Shown one piece after another: positions 20,979-28,790 of a DNA stretch of 48,362 nucleotides. Location of the stretch: positions 1-48,362 of the IMG/VR virus record IMGVR_UViG_3300049827_000089. The stretch is one strand, 5' to 3'. The translations under genes and the position numbers were made by a program. Within the stretch, counting starts at the first letter, position 1, and each line of letters opens with the position of its first letter. The notes below the pieces were generated by a model. That model was given only the letters and a program-made list of their open reading frames with translations, was not told the origin of the DNA and searched no databases. This stretch comes from a virus.

Positions 20979-21000
20979 GCCCTGCGTTTCTACGTGGGGC
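20979..21000 (+). terminator. Weak terminator-like hairpin
   Basis: GCCC-T-GCGT (20979-20987) pairs with ACGT-G-GGGC (20992-21000) over a TTCT loop, followed by TCATTTTG and an A/T-rich stretch. The tail is not a pure T-run; may be an attenuator. Confidence 0.4.
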
Positions 21001-21038
21001 TCATTTTGAAAATTTTTAACCAATAAAACATAGACACA

Positions 21039-21362
21039 ATGTCACAAGAACAAACACAAAGAAGCTCAATAGGAGCTTGGAAAAGACAAACACCAAGAGG
21101 TGAAGTAATTAACTTTACAATCAACGGCCAGAAATATAATATGTGGCCTAACACAAAGAAGTCTAACGACAAGCAACCTGACTTCAACATCTTGGAAGAC
21201 AACTACGTTCCTCAACCGAAGGTAGCTGTTCAACAACCACAGCAACAATACGTTGCACAGCCTCAGTACGTACAACCTCAACAGCAGTATGTACAACAAC
21301 AGCCGCAGCCACAACAACCTCAACAAGGTTATGTTCCTGCTAGCAACGGATTGAACTTTTAG
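21039..21362 (+). CDS. DUF736-like protein with Gln/Pro-rich tail
   Basis: In this 107-residue protein, residues ~10-55 (IGAWKRQTPRGEVINF ... MWPNTKKSNDKQPDFNI) resemble the DUF736-type small beta fold (G..W.....G.....N..K....PDf.I). The second half is a low-complexity tract of PQQQYVQ-type repeats, ending GYVPASNGLNF. This layout (OB-like core plus Gln/Pro tail) recalls small ssDNA-binding proteins, but that is inference. Confidence 0.6.
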   Translation: MSQEQTQRSSIGAWKRQTPRGEVINFTINGQKYNMWPNTKKSNDKQPDFNILEDNYVPQPKVAVQQPQQQYVAQPQYVQPQQQYVQQQPQPQQPQQGYVPASNGLNF

Positions 21363-21384
21363 TTTCCAATTATTCTATAATTTC

Positions 21385-21417
21385 CCCTCACGGCCTAAAA
21401 ATCGTGAGGGTTTTTTT
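21385..21417 (+). terminator. Intrinsic terminator
   Basis: CCCTCACG (21385-21392) pairs perfectly with CGTGAGGG (21403-21410), followed by seven T (21411-21417). Strong terminator between the DUF736-like and primase-helicase genes; the primase-helicase ATG is only 7 bases on. Confidence 0.85.
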
Positions 21418-21423
21418 ACCACT

Positions 21424-23244
21424 ATGCAATACACGGTAACAGTATTTAACAACATTAGAAACGTAACAGACCCTATTGAAAAGGACTTACGTGATGTTCT
21501 TATGGCCATCAGAGATGGCGCATACAAAGAACAAGTAGAGGCAATACGTAATTGCACAGACTCCTATAAAATCCCTTCCCTCAAACAAAATCTTCCGTGC
21601 GTACTTTACGCTGGGCTGTTTAAAAAGCCTGTAGAAAAAGTATATGACAACGGACAAAAATATATATCGTATAGAGACGATAAATCATTGACCATACATA
21701 GTGGCTTTGTACCTATAGATATGGATGGTATTGATGATATACCTGCTAAGAAAGAAGAACTAAAACAGAACCCATACATCTTTGCGCTGTGGACATCCGC
21801 TAGTGGCAAGGGTATACACGGCCTTATAAAGATTGGTGATACCAATAAACATACGGAGCACTATAAGGCTATATTAGAATTGATTCCAGACCTTGACCCT
21901 ACAGCTAGAAATCCTTCGCGCGTGCTGTATATGTCTTACGACCCTGATATGTATGTTAATAGTTCAGCTAGCATATTCTACAATATTGTAAAAGAAGAAG
22001 AATTAAAGGCTGCTAATATCGTATATGGTGATGGATATACTGACTATAGAAAGTTGGATATCGCATCTAGGATGATTAGACTTGCTAAGGAGGGCGAGAA
22101 GCACCACGTTCTATTGAAAGCTGCACACCTTATGGGTGGATACGTAGCGACTAAACATATAGAGTATGACATTGCTTTTAATATACTTATTCACGAAATT
22201 TCTAAAAAAGATGTGCAAGACTTAAATCTTGCGAAGAAAACTATAGAGGATGGTATGCGTCACGGTATGACGATGCCTATATCTGAAATAGAAACTCAGT
22301 TTAGAGAGGCAGCACGTATCATTGGCGTACAAGAAGAGGACTTAGCTTTCCTGTCATCTAATCCTAAAGACGATGACTTTATCTATAAGTTCAGGTCTGG
22401 TCTTATCCCTATGGGATTACCATTTGGATACACTGAAATGGATGAGCATTTAAGGCTCAAGGAGGGAGAATTCTACGCATCCCTAGCACATAGTCACATT
22501 GGCAAAACAACCGTGAATCTGTGGCTTATATTCCTATCTGCGATACACTACGATTGGAATTGGATGATGTATATGGGTGAGAATCAGTCTGCGTCTATCA
22601 AGATGAAGCTAATGGAATTCTTTATCGGTAAGAAGATTAAAGATATGAATGACCACGAACACAACGTATCACTACGTTTCGTAGAAGAACACTTCTTTAT
22701 TCTGTCTACAGATAATATGTACACGTACGGAGAAATCTTAGATAACGCTAAGGTTTTGATGCAATACAAATCTTTGAAGGGTGTATTTATAGACCCATAC
22801 AATAGCCTTAAGATGGAGCTGACTACAGCTAAGAACAAATACATCTATGACTACGAGGCGTACAGTGAAATGTTAAACTTCACTAAGAAATACAACACAA
22901 CTATATTCTTATCTGTTCACACAACGACAGCATCACAGAGAGAACGCGATAACGAAGGCAACCAGAAGATGCCACACGCAGCTGATACAGAGGGTGGCGC
23001 AGCATTATATAATAGGGTAGATAACTTTATAACTTTGCATAGAAAGATTAAGAGTCAGGACGAGTGGATGTATACGCAGGTATCAATAGACAAGGTTAGA
23101 AACGGAGAGACAGGTGGTATGCCTACGCGTGTTGGTAATCCTTGTATCATCAAGATGAACAGAGGTATAGAGTTTACCGATATGAATGGCGCGTTGCCAT
23201 TTAATAGAGACCAATTATTACTTAAATATAAATGTAAATTTTAG
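21424..23244 (+). CDS. Primase-helicase (BT4734/VirE-like N-terminus plus RecA-like ATPase)
   Basis: In this 606-residue protein, the N-terminal ~200 residues (HSGFVPIDMDGIDDIP ... WTSASGKGIHGLIKI ... ARNPSRVLYMSYDPD) match the BT4734/VirE N-terminal primase-like domain found in Bacteroidota. After a linker comes a RecA/DnaB-type ATPase: a Walker A variant LAHSHIGKTT near residues 353-362 and a Walker B GVFIDPYNS near 452-460, then FLSVHTTT and a KVRNGETG element typical of replicative helicases. The first Walker A residue is Ala rather than Gly. This is the central replication protein here; no DNA polymerase lies in the window. Confidence 0.85.
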   Translation: MQYTVTVFNNIRNVTDPIEKDLRDVLMAIRDGAYKEQVEAIRNCTDSYKIPSLKQNLPCVLYAGLFKKPVEKVYDNGQKYISYRDDKSLTIHSGFVPIDMDGIDDIPAKKEELKQNPYIFALWTSASGKGIHGLIKIGDTNKHTEHYKAILELIPDLDPTARNPSRVLYMSYDPDMYVNSSASIFYNIVKEEELKAANIVYGDGYTDYRKLDIASRMIRLAKEGEKHHVLLKAAHLMGGYVATKHIEYDIAFNILIHEISKKDVQDLNLAKKTIEDGMRHGMTMPISEIETQFREAARIIGVQEEDLAFLSSNPKDDDFIYKFRSGLIPMGLPFGYTEMDEHLRLKEGEFYASLAHSHIGKTTVNLWLIFLSAIHYDWNWMMYMGENQSASIKMKLMEFFIGKKIKDMNDHEHNVSLRFVEEHFFILSTDNMYTYGEILDNAKVLMQYKSLKGVFIDPYNSLKMELTTAKNKYIYDYEAYSEMLNFTKKYNTTIFLSVHTTTASQRERDNEGNQKMPHAADTEGGAALYNRVDNFITLHRKIKSQDEWMYTQVSIDKVRNGETGGMPTRVGNPCIIKMNRGIEFTDMNGALPFNRDQLLLKYKCKF

Positions 23245-23245
23245 G

Positions 23246-23482
23246 ATGGCATACGCTTTTATAGACGAACAGAGAGTCTCTATATTGGCTTACGATGTGA
23301 CGATAGCTAATATAGAAGAGAGAAAGAAAAAAGCAATTGAATTTAAAACATTGAAACTAGCAGAACAAAAGCTGGGTGTAGGACAACACGTTCTGAAGAA
23401 TGCCTTAAAAAATAGGGGTCGTGTATTTTCTACACTATACCAAAAAGAGTTTGCTGTTAGACTTAAACCACTGAAAAAATGA
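23246..23482 (+). CDS. Small basic protein, possible HTH
   Basis: I use the ATG at 23246 (78 residues, MAYAFIDEQRVSILAYDVTI...), one base after the primase-helicase stop. Residues ~35-60 (FKTLKLAEQKLGVGQHVLKN) look like a helix-turn-helix. Basic C-terminus. Possibly a DNA-binding accessory protein. Confidence 0.65.
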   Translation: MAYAFIDEQRVSILAYDVTIANIEERKKKAIEFKTLKLAEQKLGVGQHVLKNALKNRGRVFSTLYQKEFAVRLKPLKK

Positions 23483-23880
23483 GCCTAGCTACACTAAAAG
23501 AACACGAGCTGTTTGATATGGTAAAAGGTAAACTTATACCAGACCTTACACCTATAGAATCAGCTAGTAGGTGCGATGGCTATAGCAAGGAATTTGAAAT
23601 GGCTGTTGAACTTAAATGTAGAAGGGCTGTATATGAAGATGTATTGGTAGAGAAAACAAAGTATATGTTTCTGCAAGCATTTGCAAACGCAAGGTATATT
23701 ATATCAGACCCGTCTGGTATATATTCATTTGACGTAAAGCTAATACAACCTGCTGGATGGTATCCGCATTATATGCCTAATACAACAGAGTTTGCAGACA
23801 ATACAAAAATTATAAAGATAGTAGGTTACTTACCTAAAAGACATTCAATTAATATCACAAATAAACTATTAACACAATGA
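23479..23880 (+). CDS. PD-(D/E)xK-like nuclease-fold protein
   Basis: The 133-residue protein has ASRCDGYSKEFEMAVELKCR (Asp ... E-x-K spacing) followed by YMFLQAFANARYIISD and a late TTEF ... KIVGYLP motif. This resembles a family of short phage proteins with restriction-endonuclease fold. Activity is not demonstrated. ATGA overlap with the previous gene. Confidence 0.55.
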   Translation: MSLATLKEHELFDMVKGKLIPDLTPIESASRCDGYSKEFEMAVELKCRRAVYEDVLVEKTKYMFLQAFANARYIISDPSGIYSFDVKLIQPAGWYPHYMPNTTEFADNTKIIKIVGYLPKRHSINITNKLLTQ

Positions 23881-24287
23881 AACCAGTAAGCGTAAAATTT
23901 AATGAGGGTTCCTTTGAGGAGAACCAATTCAACAGCTGTAAAGATATGTATGCAAAATTCCAAGCATCTGTATCCAAACAGATAGATTGCTCTGACCCTA
24001 ACCAAATAGTAGAACATATGACTGAACTAACAGCAATGCTTGGTATGGGTGCTGTATGTAAGGCTACCTTAGAATACCTTACAGATAAGTTATCCGTAAA
24101 GGCTTTGATGAATTTAAAAGACGAGGAAGGTAGTGCTAACGAGCGAAAAGTAATGCTAGCCTTTGCTATAGGAGATTGTAGCTTCTACAATAATGTTATG
24201 GAGCTGTTGATAAAAGAAGCCCACTATAAGATAGAAATACTTAGAAGTTCTTTATCTTACTGCAAATCAGAGTTAAACATTCAGTAG
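23877..24287 (+). CDS. Hypothetical early protein
   Basis: The 136-residue all-helical protein (MKPVSVKFNEGSFEENQFNS...) overlaps the previous gene by ATGA. The ACTATTAACACA leader before the ATG is like those of the early cluster near 12-14 kb. No family recognised. Confidence 0.7.
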   Translation: MKPVSVKFNEGSFEENQFNSCKDMYAKFQASVSKQIDCSDPNQIVEHMTELTAMLGMGAVCKATLEYLTDKLSVKALMNLKDEEGSANERKVMLAFAIGDCSFYNNVMELLIKEAHYKIEILRSSLSYCKSELNIQ

Positions 24288-24288
24288 T

Positions 24289-24513
24289 ATGGCAATACAC
24301 GAACTAAGAAATACCATAGATGTAGAGACGCCACTTGGTTATGGCAAGGCTATAGCTTGGATTGACTACGGCTCTCAAGTAAATACAATCTGGAAGGTCG
24401 TACTTTATGCTGATGGGAAAGTTCGTAACTTTTACGATGACGATATATACGTTTACCCTAATAAAATGGATGGCGGTGCAATTCATACAAGCTATAACAA
24501 TCAAGTCAAGTAA
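24289..24513 (+). CDS. Conserved small protein (TPLGxGxA motif)
   Basis: The 74-residue beta-rich protein has DVETPLGYGKAIAWIDYGSQ and NTIWKVVLYADGKVRNFYDDD. The pattern TPLGxGxAxxxxDYG..NTxW.V.L..G....F.D.D is shared with small Bacteroidota phage proteins. Function unknown. Confidence 0.7.
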   Translation: MAIHELRNTIDVETPLGYGKAIAWIDYGSQVNTIWKVVLYADGKVRNFYDDDIYVYPNKMDGGAIHTSYNNQVK

Positions 24514-24593
24514 GTTCCCTATTGAACTGCAGGAAGGATGCCATTTAAAAAAAATAAAGGGTAAATATTATTTAATAAAAACAATTATAGTAT

Positions 24594-24815
24594 ATGGAAG
24601 AGGATTTAAATCTAGATAGGGCTGTACTTAAAATAGTTGAGTATTGTTGGTATAATAGACAAAGATTTCCAACCATAGATGATATAGCTGCGGTTACAAA
24701 ATATTCTATCAGAACACTAAATAGAATAGCCAAGAATAATAATTTACCGCCTAGATATAATATAAGCAGATATGCGACAGATAAAGAAAGTGCAAAAGCA
24801 CGGTTTAAAGTTTGA
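24594..24815 (+). CDS. Small helix-turn-helix protein
   Basis: In this 73-residue protein, FPTIDDIAAVTKYSIRTLNR is a good helix-turn-helix. The basic C-terminus overlaps the next gene by 44 bases. Possibly a transcription regulator of the replication cluster. Confidence 0.65.
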   Translation: MEEDLNLDRAVLKIVEYCWYNRQRFPTIDDIAAVTKYSIRTLNRIAKNNNLPPRYNISRYATDKESAKARFKV

Positions 24816-25131
24816 CTCTAGACTAGAATTATTCTTCTATGAGTTATTGGTAGATGCTAAGATACCATTTGAGTTTCAGGTATGCTACGAGATGGTTCCT
24901 TCGTTTAAGTACGATGGTAAGACTATACGACCTATGACACTCACTGTAGACTTTGACTTTACAGACCACGGAAAGAATGTTATTGTAGATACCAAAGGCT
25001 TTTGGCGTAACGATAATAAGCTCAAGTGGAAGTACTTTCAGTGGGGTATGTCTGATGTACAGCCTAAATTATTTTTTCCAAAATCGCAAAAAGAATGCCT
25101 AGAAGTTTTGGAATTAATAAAAAAATTGTAA
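24772..25131 (+). CDS. DUF1064-like endonuclease (Holliday-junction resolvase-like)
   Basis: The 119-residue protein has FDSRLELFFYELLVDAKIPF at the start, then TVDFDF and NVIVDTKGFW, matching the DUF1064 phage nuclease core (SxLE..Fy..L, DF, VDTKG), a PD-(D/E)xK fold. It could cut branched DNA during recombination. It begins inside the HTH gene. Confidence 0.8.
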   Translation: MRQIKKVQKHGLKFDSRLELFFYELLVDAKIPFEFQVCYEMVPSFKYDGKTIRPMTLTVDFDFTDHGKNVIVDTKGFWRNDNKLKWKYFQWGMSDVQPKLFFPKSQKECLEVLELIKKL

Positions 25132-25157
25132 TTTAGCAAATAACCTAACCATATCTA

Positions 25158-26204
25158 ATGAGCAAAAAAGATTTTCGTCCTCGCCTTACAGCTGACGAAT
25201 ACACCATCCTACAAGACATACGCAATAAACACGCAGCCTTACAAGAAGAATGCTTTGCACAAGGATTACCTGTAGAATCAGTAAAACAGTATTGGTATAA
25301 AGGAGAGCACTTCTCCATTAATCTAAGAGGCGAAGGAGGTAAATCATACGAACAAATCAAAGATGATATTCTTAAGGAGATGCAAGAGCACGCTCCAAAA
25401 TACCAAAAAATTAAACGTGACAAAGAAAATCTTAAATTAGATGGTCATTTGTTGGTGATAGACCCTGCTGACATCCACATTGGGAAGCTAGCTAAGGCTA
25501 TAGAAACAGGTGAAGAATATAATAATAAGATAGCTGTTGAGCGTGTAATGATGGGAGTATATGGCATTGTAGAAAAGGCTTCAGCGTTCAAGACTGATAG
25601 AATTTTATATATAATAGGCAATGATATATTACATATTGATACACCTAAACGCCAAACAACTTCTGGCACTCCACAGGATACAGATGGTATGTGGTATGAT
25701 AATTTCACTATAGCTCGTAGATTACACGTAGAGGTAATTGAAATGCTTAGAGAGATTGCAGATGTGCACGTACAATACGACCCATCTAATCACGACTATA
25801 CCAATGGATTCTTCTTGGCAGATACACTAGCATCTTGGTTTCACAATGACCAACACGTTACGTTCAATGTTACACCTGCACACAGAAAGTATTTCCACTA
25901 CCACAATAACCTTATAGGTACAACACACGGAGATGGAGCAAAGCAAGCAGACTTACCTTTACTTATGGCTCACGAAGCTAAACAAGAGTGGGCTATATCT
26001 GACCACAAATATTTTTACATACACCACATACATCACAAGCAGTCTAAAGATATTATGGGAGTTACCATAGAAGCATTGAGAAGTCCTTCAGGAACAGATA
26101 GTTGGCATCACCGAAATGGTTACCAGCATTCACCAAAGGCTGTTGAAGGTTTTATGCACCATAAGATATACGGACAGATAGCTAGGTTTACGCACATCTT
26201 TTAG
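25158..26204 (+). CDS. Metallophosphoesterase (calcineurin-like, SbcD/Mre11-like)
   Basis: In this 348-residue protein all five metallophosphoesterase blocks can be seen: DIHIGK (about residue 104), GNDIL, SNHDY (GNHD variant), GTTHGDGAK and HIHHKQ. These bind two metal ions in the calcineurin/Mre11 superfamily. The first ~85 residues are helical and unassigned. It may act as a DNA repair/recombination nuclease or a phosphatase. It is the last gene of the rightward block and its stop overlaps that of the convergent gene (TTAG). Confidence 0.85.
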   Translation: MSKKDFRPRLTADEYTILQDIRNKHAALQEECFAQGLPVESVKQYWYKGEHFSINLRGEGGKSYEQIKDDILKEMQEHAPKYQKIKRDKENLKLDGHLLVIDPADIHIGKLAKAIETGEEYNNKIAVERVMMGVYGIVEKASAFKTDRILYIIGNDILHIDTPKRQTTSGTPQDTDGMWYDNFTIARRLHVEVIEMLREIADVHVQYDPSNHDYTNGFFLADTLASWFHNDQHVTFNVTPAHRKYFHYHNNLIGTTHGDGAKQADLPLLMAHEAKQEWAISDHKYFYIHHIHHKQSKDIMGVTIEALRSPSGTDSWHHRNGYQHSPKAVEGFMHHKIYGQIARFTHIF

Positions 26205-26392
26205 TTCGCATAGATATACGACAATAGGAATGGGTCATTAATGGCGGCAGGGATGCCATCATCATACGTAATGAAATCGTCAATGTATTCATCCTCAATC
26301 ATTTCCAAAATATTCCTTTGGGAGCACAAATAAAGACGTTTAAATTGTATATTTGGGACTTCCTTATCAATCTGTTGAATTGCTATTATCAT
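26201..26392 (-). CDS. Small hypothetical protein, convergent
   Basis: The 63-residue ORF MIIAIQQIDKEVPNIQFKRL ... ends FLLSYIYAN. It has a protein-like mix of acidic helix and hydrophobic residues. Its stop overlaps the phosphoesterase stop by 4 bases. No other reading frame explains the region. Moderate support. Confidence 0.5.
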   Translation of the reverse strand: MIIAIQQIDKEVPNIQFKRLYLCSQRNILEMIEDEYIDDFITYDDGIPAAINDPFLLSYIYAN

Positions 26393-26410
26393 AGCTTAAA
26401 TTTTGTTCTT

Positions 26411-26578
26411 ATGAAGATAATAAAAATAGAAGAGTCCAACAAGGACAACCAAGACTTAGAAGTGTTATTGAAAGAAAAAGCAAAGGTAGATGCCTATGCT
26501 AAAAAGTTATCCGATAAGATTCGTGAGATTATATATAAATACGATACAGGGAAAATGGACTTCACAAAAAAAGCCTAA
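26411..26578 (+). CDS. Small charged protein (55 aa)
   Basis: I use the ATG at 26411 (MKIIKIEESNKDNQDLEVLL...). Longer versions would read through the opposite gene. Helical coiled-coil-like, basic end. It is isolated on the plus strand, divergent from 26201-26392, and its stop overlaps the stop of the next minus-strand gene (CTAA). A TATATTTG element at 26348-26355 could be its promoter. Confidence 0.6.
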   Translation: MKIIKIEESNKDNQDLEVLLKEKAKVDAYAKKLSDKIREIIYKYDTGKMDFTKKA

Positions 26579-26787
26579 GTAGAAGATTTCTCTTCGTCCT
26601 TAAGCTTCTTTAGCTCCTTATACTTGATAAAGATGCCGATAATCAAATAGATAATTGACAAGCAGGAGATACCTAGTGTCAATAACATATTGATGTTGGA
26701 AATGTTGAACATACTCATAATATTTAAAATTACCGCTCCTATTGTACTTGGTATTCCTACCTCGTCCGAAATTTTAAATTGCTCCAT
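26575..26787 (-). CDS. Holin-like small membrane protein
   Basis: The 70-residue protein has two hydrophobic segments (IGAVILNIMSMFNI and MLLTLGISCLSIIYLIIGIF) and a charged C-terminus (KYKELKKLKDEEKSS). Size, topology and closeness to the endolysin suggest a holin or antiholin. Confidence 0.6.
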   Translation of the reverse strand: MEQFKISDEVGIPSTIGAVILNIMSMFNISNINMLLTLGISCLSIIYLIIGIFIKYKELKKLKDEEKSST

Positions 26788-26813
26788 TTCTGTTCATCTA
26801 TTTTAATTATTGT

Positions 26814-26822
26814 GCAAATATA
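26814..26822 (-). promoter_or_regulatory. Putative -7 promoter element TATATTTGC
   Basis: Minus-strand TATATTTGC, 26 bases before the ATG at 26787, preceded by AATAATATA. One of five identical late-gene elements. Confidence 0.4.
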
Positions 26823-26824
26823 TA

Positions 26825-27106
26825 TTATTTCTTAGTAGATTTTCCGTTCTGTCCATTACGACCACGGTTCTTAGATTGATGTTCTAACTTCATCTTACCA
26901 TCCTTAGTGTGACTCATATCCTTGCCATCACCATTACCATAAGTTCCTGCCTTACGATTAGCCCTATTTAGTTCTGCTCTATACTTCTTTTGCTTTTCAG
27001 TTGCAGCATACTTCTTATCATACGCTCTCTTGCGTGCGATAGAAGATGGACTCCATTTTAGTTTTAAATAGCTGGGATGTTTACCAGCCATAGAATTCTT
27101 AGGCAT
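26825..27106 (-). CDS. Conserved basic phage protein (KDMSHTKDG motif)
   Basis: The 93-residue, very basic protein has RAELNRANRKAGTYGNGDGK and DMSHTKDGKMKLEHQSKNRG. I know this pattern (ExNR..GxYGxGDGKDxSH..dG...E..S.NR) from small proteins of several phage groups, function unknown. It is sometimes compared with HNH-type folds, though no full HNH motif is present. Confidence 0.75.
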   Translation of the reverse strand: MPKNSMAGKHPSYLKLKWSPSSIARKRAYDKKYAATEKQKKYRAELNRANRKAGTYGNGDGKDMSHTKDGKMKLEHQSKNRGRNGQNGKSTKK

Positions 27107-27182
27107 TTACACAAATAGTTTTAATAGTGTCCAAAGTTACTGAATTAACAGCTATGTTAGCTGGTTGTTTAGTGTCTGACAT
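27099..27182 (-). CDS. Tiny ORF (27 aa) coupled to lysis genes
   Basis: The ORF MSDTKQPANIAVNSVTLDTI-KTICVNA overlaps its upstream neighbour by 14 bases and the next gene's start by 8. There is no hydrophobic segment or lipobox. Support comes only from overlap geometry. Confidence 0.35.
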   Translation of the reverse strand: MSDTKQPANIAVNSVTLDTIKTICVNA

Positions 27183-27327
27183 TTACTTGTTTTTCTAGGC
27201 TATCAATAATGATTCTGTCTTGCTTTACTTGTTGAGTAAGCTGATTGTTTTCTATTACACCTGCTATTACCAATGTGCTTAGGCATATGATAATAATACA
27301 GAATAGTAAAAATATACTTCTTGCCAT
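27169..27327 (-). CDS. Spanin-like membrane-anchored protein (52 aa)
   Basis: The ORF begins MARSIFLLFCIIIICLSTLV (N-terminal transmembrane helix), followed by a coiled coil NNQLTQQVKQDRIIIDSLEK. The start shares its A with the endolysin stop (TAATG). Position right after the endolysin and type-II-anchor topology fit an inner-membrane spanin. No outer-membrane lipoprotein partner is seen next to it. Confidence 0.55.
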   Translation of the reverse strand: MARSIFLLFCIIIICLSTLVIAGVIENNQLTQQVKQDRIIIDSLEKQVNVRH

Positions 27328-27923
27328 TACGCTAATAGTTGATGGTATTCTTTAAAATGTTTTACACGGTCTTCCAGACCTATAGTTCCTCCGTTTACCT
27401 TCTTAGTAATCTTAGTAACTACCTCTGTTGTATTACCTTGGTCAGCGATAGCGTTCAAGCCATTCTTAGACCAAAACCAAGCAGCAGATAACAAAGGATA
27501 CTTTGTAGCTACCAAGTCAGGATTCGCTTCAATGTTGTCCTCAACAGTCTTATCAAACGCTTGATAATTTGTCTTACCTGTAAGCTGGATATAGCCCCTT
27601 CCACGAAATTTATAGCCGTCACCAGAAGCTTGGTTACCATTCCCCATTCTGTTTGCGTAGACAATGTTTGCGATTTTTTCAGGTTTACGTTGATATTCTG
27701 CAGCACTCTCTGCTGTAAAATACTTTTTAAATATATTCTGCAATCCTTTAGCACTATAGTTTAAGTTCTCTGTAGTAACTCTAAAGCCACCACTCTCGTG
27801 CCCTGTTTGAGCAAGGAAATGAGCTAATCTTAAAGGAGTGTTTACTCCAAACTTCGCAGCCACCTCTGGTATCTGTGTAATTACAGAGTCAGGGATATGG
27901 CCTTTCAATTTAGTTAAATCCAT
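27327..27923 (-). CDS. Endolysin, GH19 (chitinase-like lysozyme)
   Basis: The 198-residue protein has the GH19 landmarks: LAHFLAQTGHESGGFRVTTE near residues 33-52 with the catalytic Glu in HESGGF, NYSAKGLQNIFKKYF, GDGYKFRGRGYIQLTGKTNY and the final AAWFWSKNGLNAIAD. There is no signal peptide, so release would depend on a holin. Start ATG at 27923, two bases after the holin-like gene's stop. Confidence 0.93.
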   Translation of the reverse strand: MDLTKLKGHIPDSVITQIPEVAAKFGVNTPLRLAHFLAQTGHESGGFRVTTENLNYSAKGLQNIFKKYFTAESAAEYQRKPEKIANIVYANRMGNGNQASGDGYKFRGRGYIQLTGKTNYQAFDKTVEDNIEANPDLVATKYPLLSAAWFWSKNGLNAIADQGNTTEVVTKITKKVNGGTIGLEDRVKHFKEYHQLLA

Positions 27924-27924
27924 T

Positions 27925-28173
27925 TTACTTATTTTCTTTTATATTCTTATTACCAAATACAGCCTCTACGCCTGTGATACCACACATAGTCAATGCTGTG
28001 TACATTAATCCGTTAAATACGATAGGTTCAATTACGAACGCAATTCCCATAGCTCCTGTAACAATATCTGTTAGGGCATAAACAGCCATTAACACAAACG
28101 ATACAAAACCTAATACAGCTTTCTGATTTACGTCAGACTTATCGCTGAACATTCTAAGTAAAAATTCTTTCAT
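27925..28173 (-). CDS. Holin-like membrane protein
   Basis: The 82-residue protein has two to three hydrophobic segments (AVLGFVSFVLMAVYALTDIV, GIAFVIEPIVFNGLMYTALT) and a basic tail. It lies directly upstream of the endolysin, the classical holin position. It is a better holin candidate than 26575-26787, which may then be an antiholin. Confidence 0.65.
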   Translation of the reverse strand: MKEFLLRMFSDKSDVNQKAVLGFVSFVLMAVYALTDIVTGAMGIAFVIEPIVFNGLMYTALTMCGITGVEAVFGNKNIKENK

Positions 28174-28178
28174 AAGAT

Positions 28179-28781
28179 TTATTTAAGTTTCCAATAAATA
28201 GATGCATTAATAAACGGAGTCTTGTTGATGTCAACGCCTGCTCCGATATTATACAACTTGTCGCACTTTGTGTTAATCAATAGGTTCGCACCTATGTGGT
28301 TTATATAGTTAGTCTTGTCAAAGCCCATACCTACACCCCAGAATATCTTGGTCTTAGGTAGTTCTTTAACTATGGTTGTTTCTTTGATTGTTCTTTGCTT
28401 AACATTAGCTGTAAACATTCTAGCCTCAATCGTATTCTTGCTGATTGTATCTAGCATAATAATGTAACCTAAGCTATCTGGTAAGTACAAGGTATCCTTG
28501 TATACATTCTTAGCAAAGTAGTTCTTGATAATAGCTATCGTATCCACGTTCATAGGAACTTCTACGAAAATTGTCGTATCGTGGTAGATGTCTTTACCTT
28601 GCTTCGTAATTACCTTAGTCTTTACGATATCAATAGTATCAATCTCGTGCTTGATAACCTCGTAAGGCTTACCGTCCACGTATTTTATATTGGGCTTCAA
28701 GGGATTATGGAACCCATTGATAAAGAAGTTTAGAGCCAAAGCTCCAACTATCATCAATAATGCTGGTTTAAGTAATTTCAT
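28179..28781 (-). CDS. Membrane-anchored exported protein, DUF6808-like
   Basis: The 200-residue protein has an N-terminal anchor (LLKPALLMIVGALALNFFI) followed by alternating polar/hydrophobic strands. The C-terminal third (WGVGMGFDKTNYINHIGANL ... FINASIYWKLK) looks beta-barrel-like. It recalls anchored proteins near lysis genes of Bacteroidota phages (DUF6808 group); a spanin-like or envelope role is possible. Confidence 0.55.
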   Translation of the reverse strand: MKLLKPALLMIVGALALNFFINGFHNPLKPNIKYVDGKPYEVIKHEIDTIDIVKTKVITKQGKDIYHDTTIFVEVPMNVDTIAIIKNYFAKNVYKDTLYLPDSLGYIIMLDTISKNTIEARMFTANVKQRTIKETTIVKELPKTKIFWGVGMGFDKTNYINHIGANLLINTKCDKLYNIGAGVDINKTPFINASIYWKLK

Positions 28782-28790
28782 ATGGCAAAT

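Noticed and set aside
21066-21326. Leu-rich minus-strand ORF opposite the Gln/Pro-repeat protein
   Set aside because: Produced by the CAA/CAG repeats; no start signal.
24407-24619. 70-codon plus-strand ORF between 24289 and 24815
   Set aside because: Its first half is out of frame with a conserved protein (24289-24513) and its end runs into the next gene; no support beyond being open.
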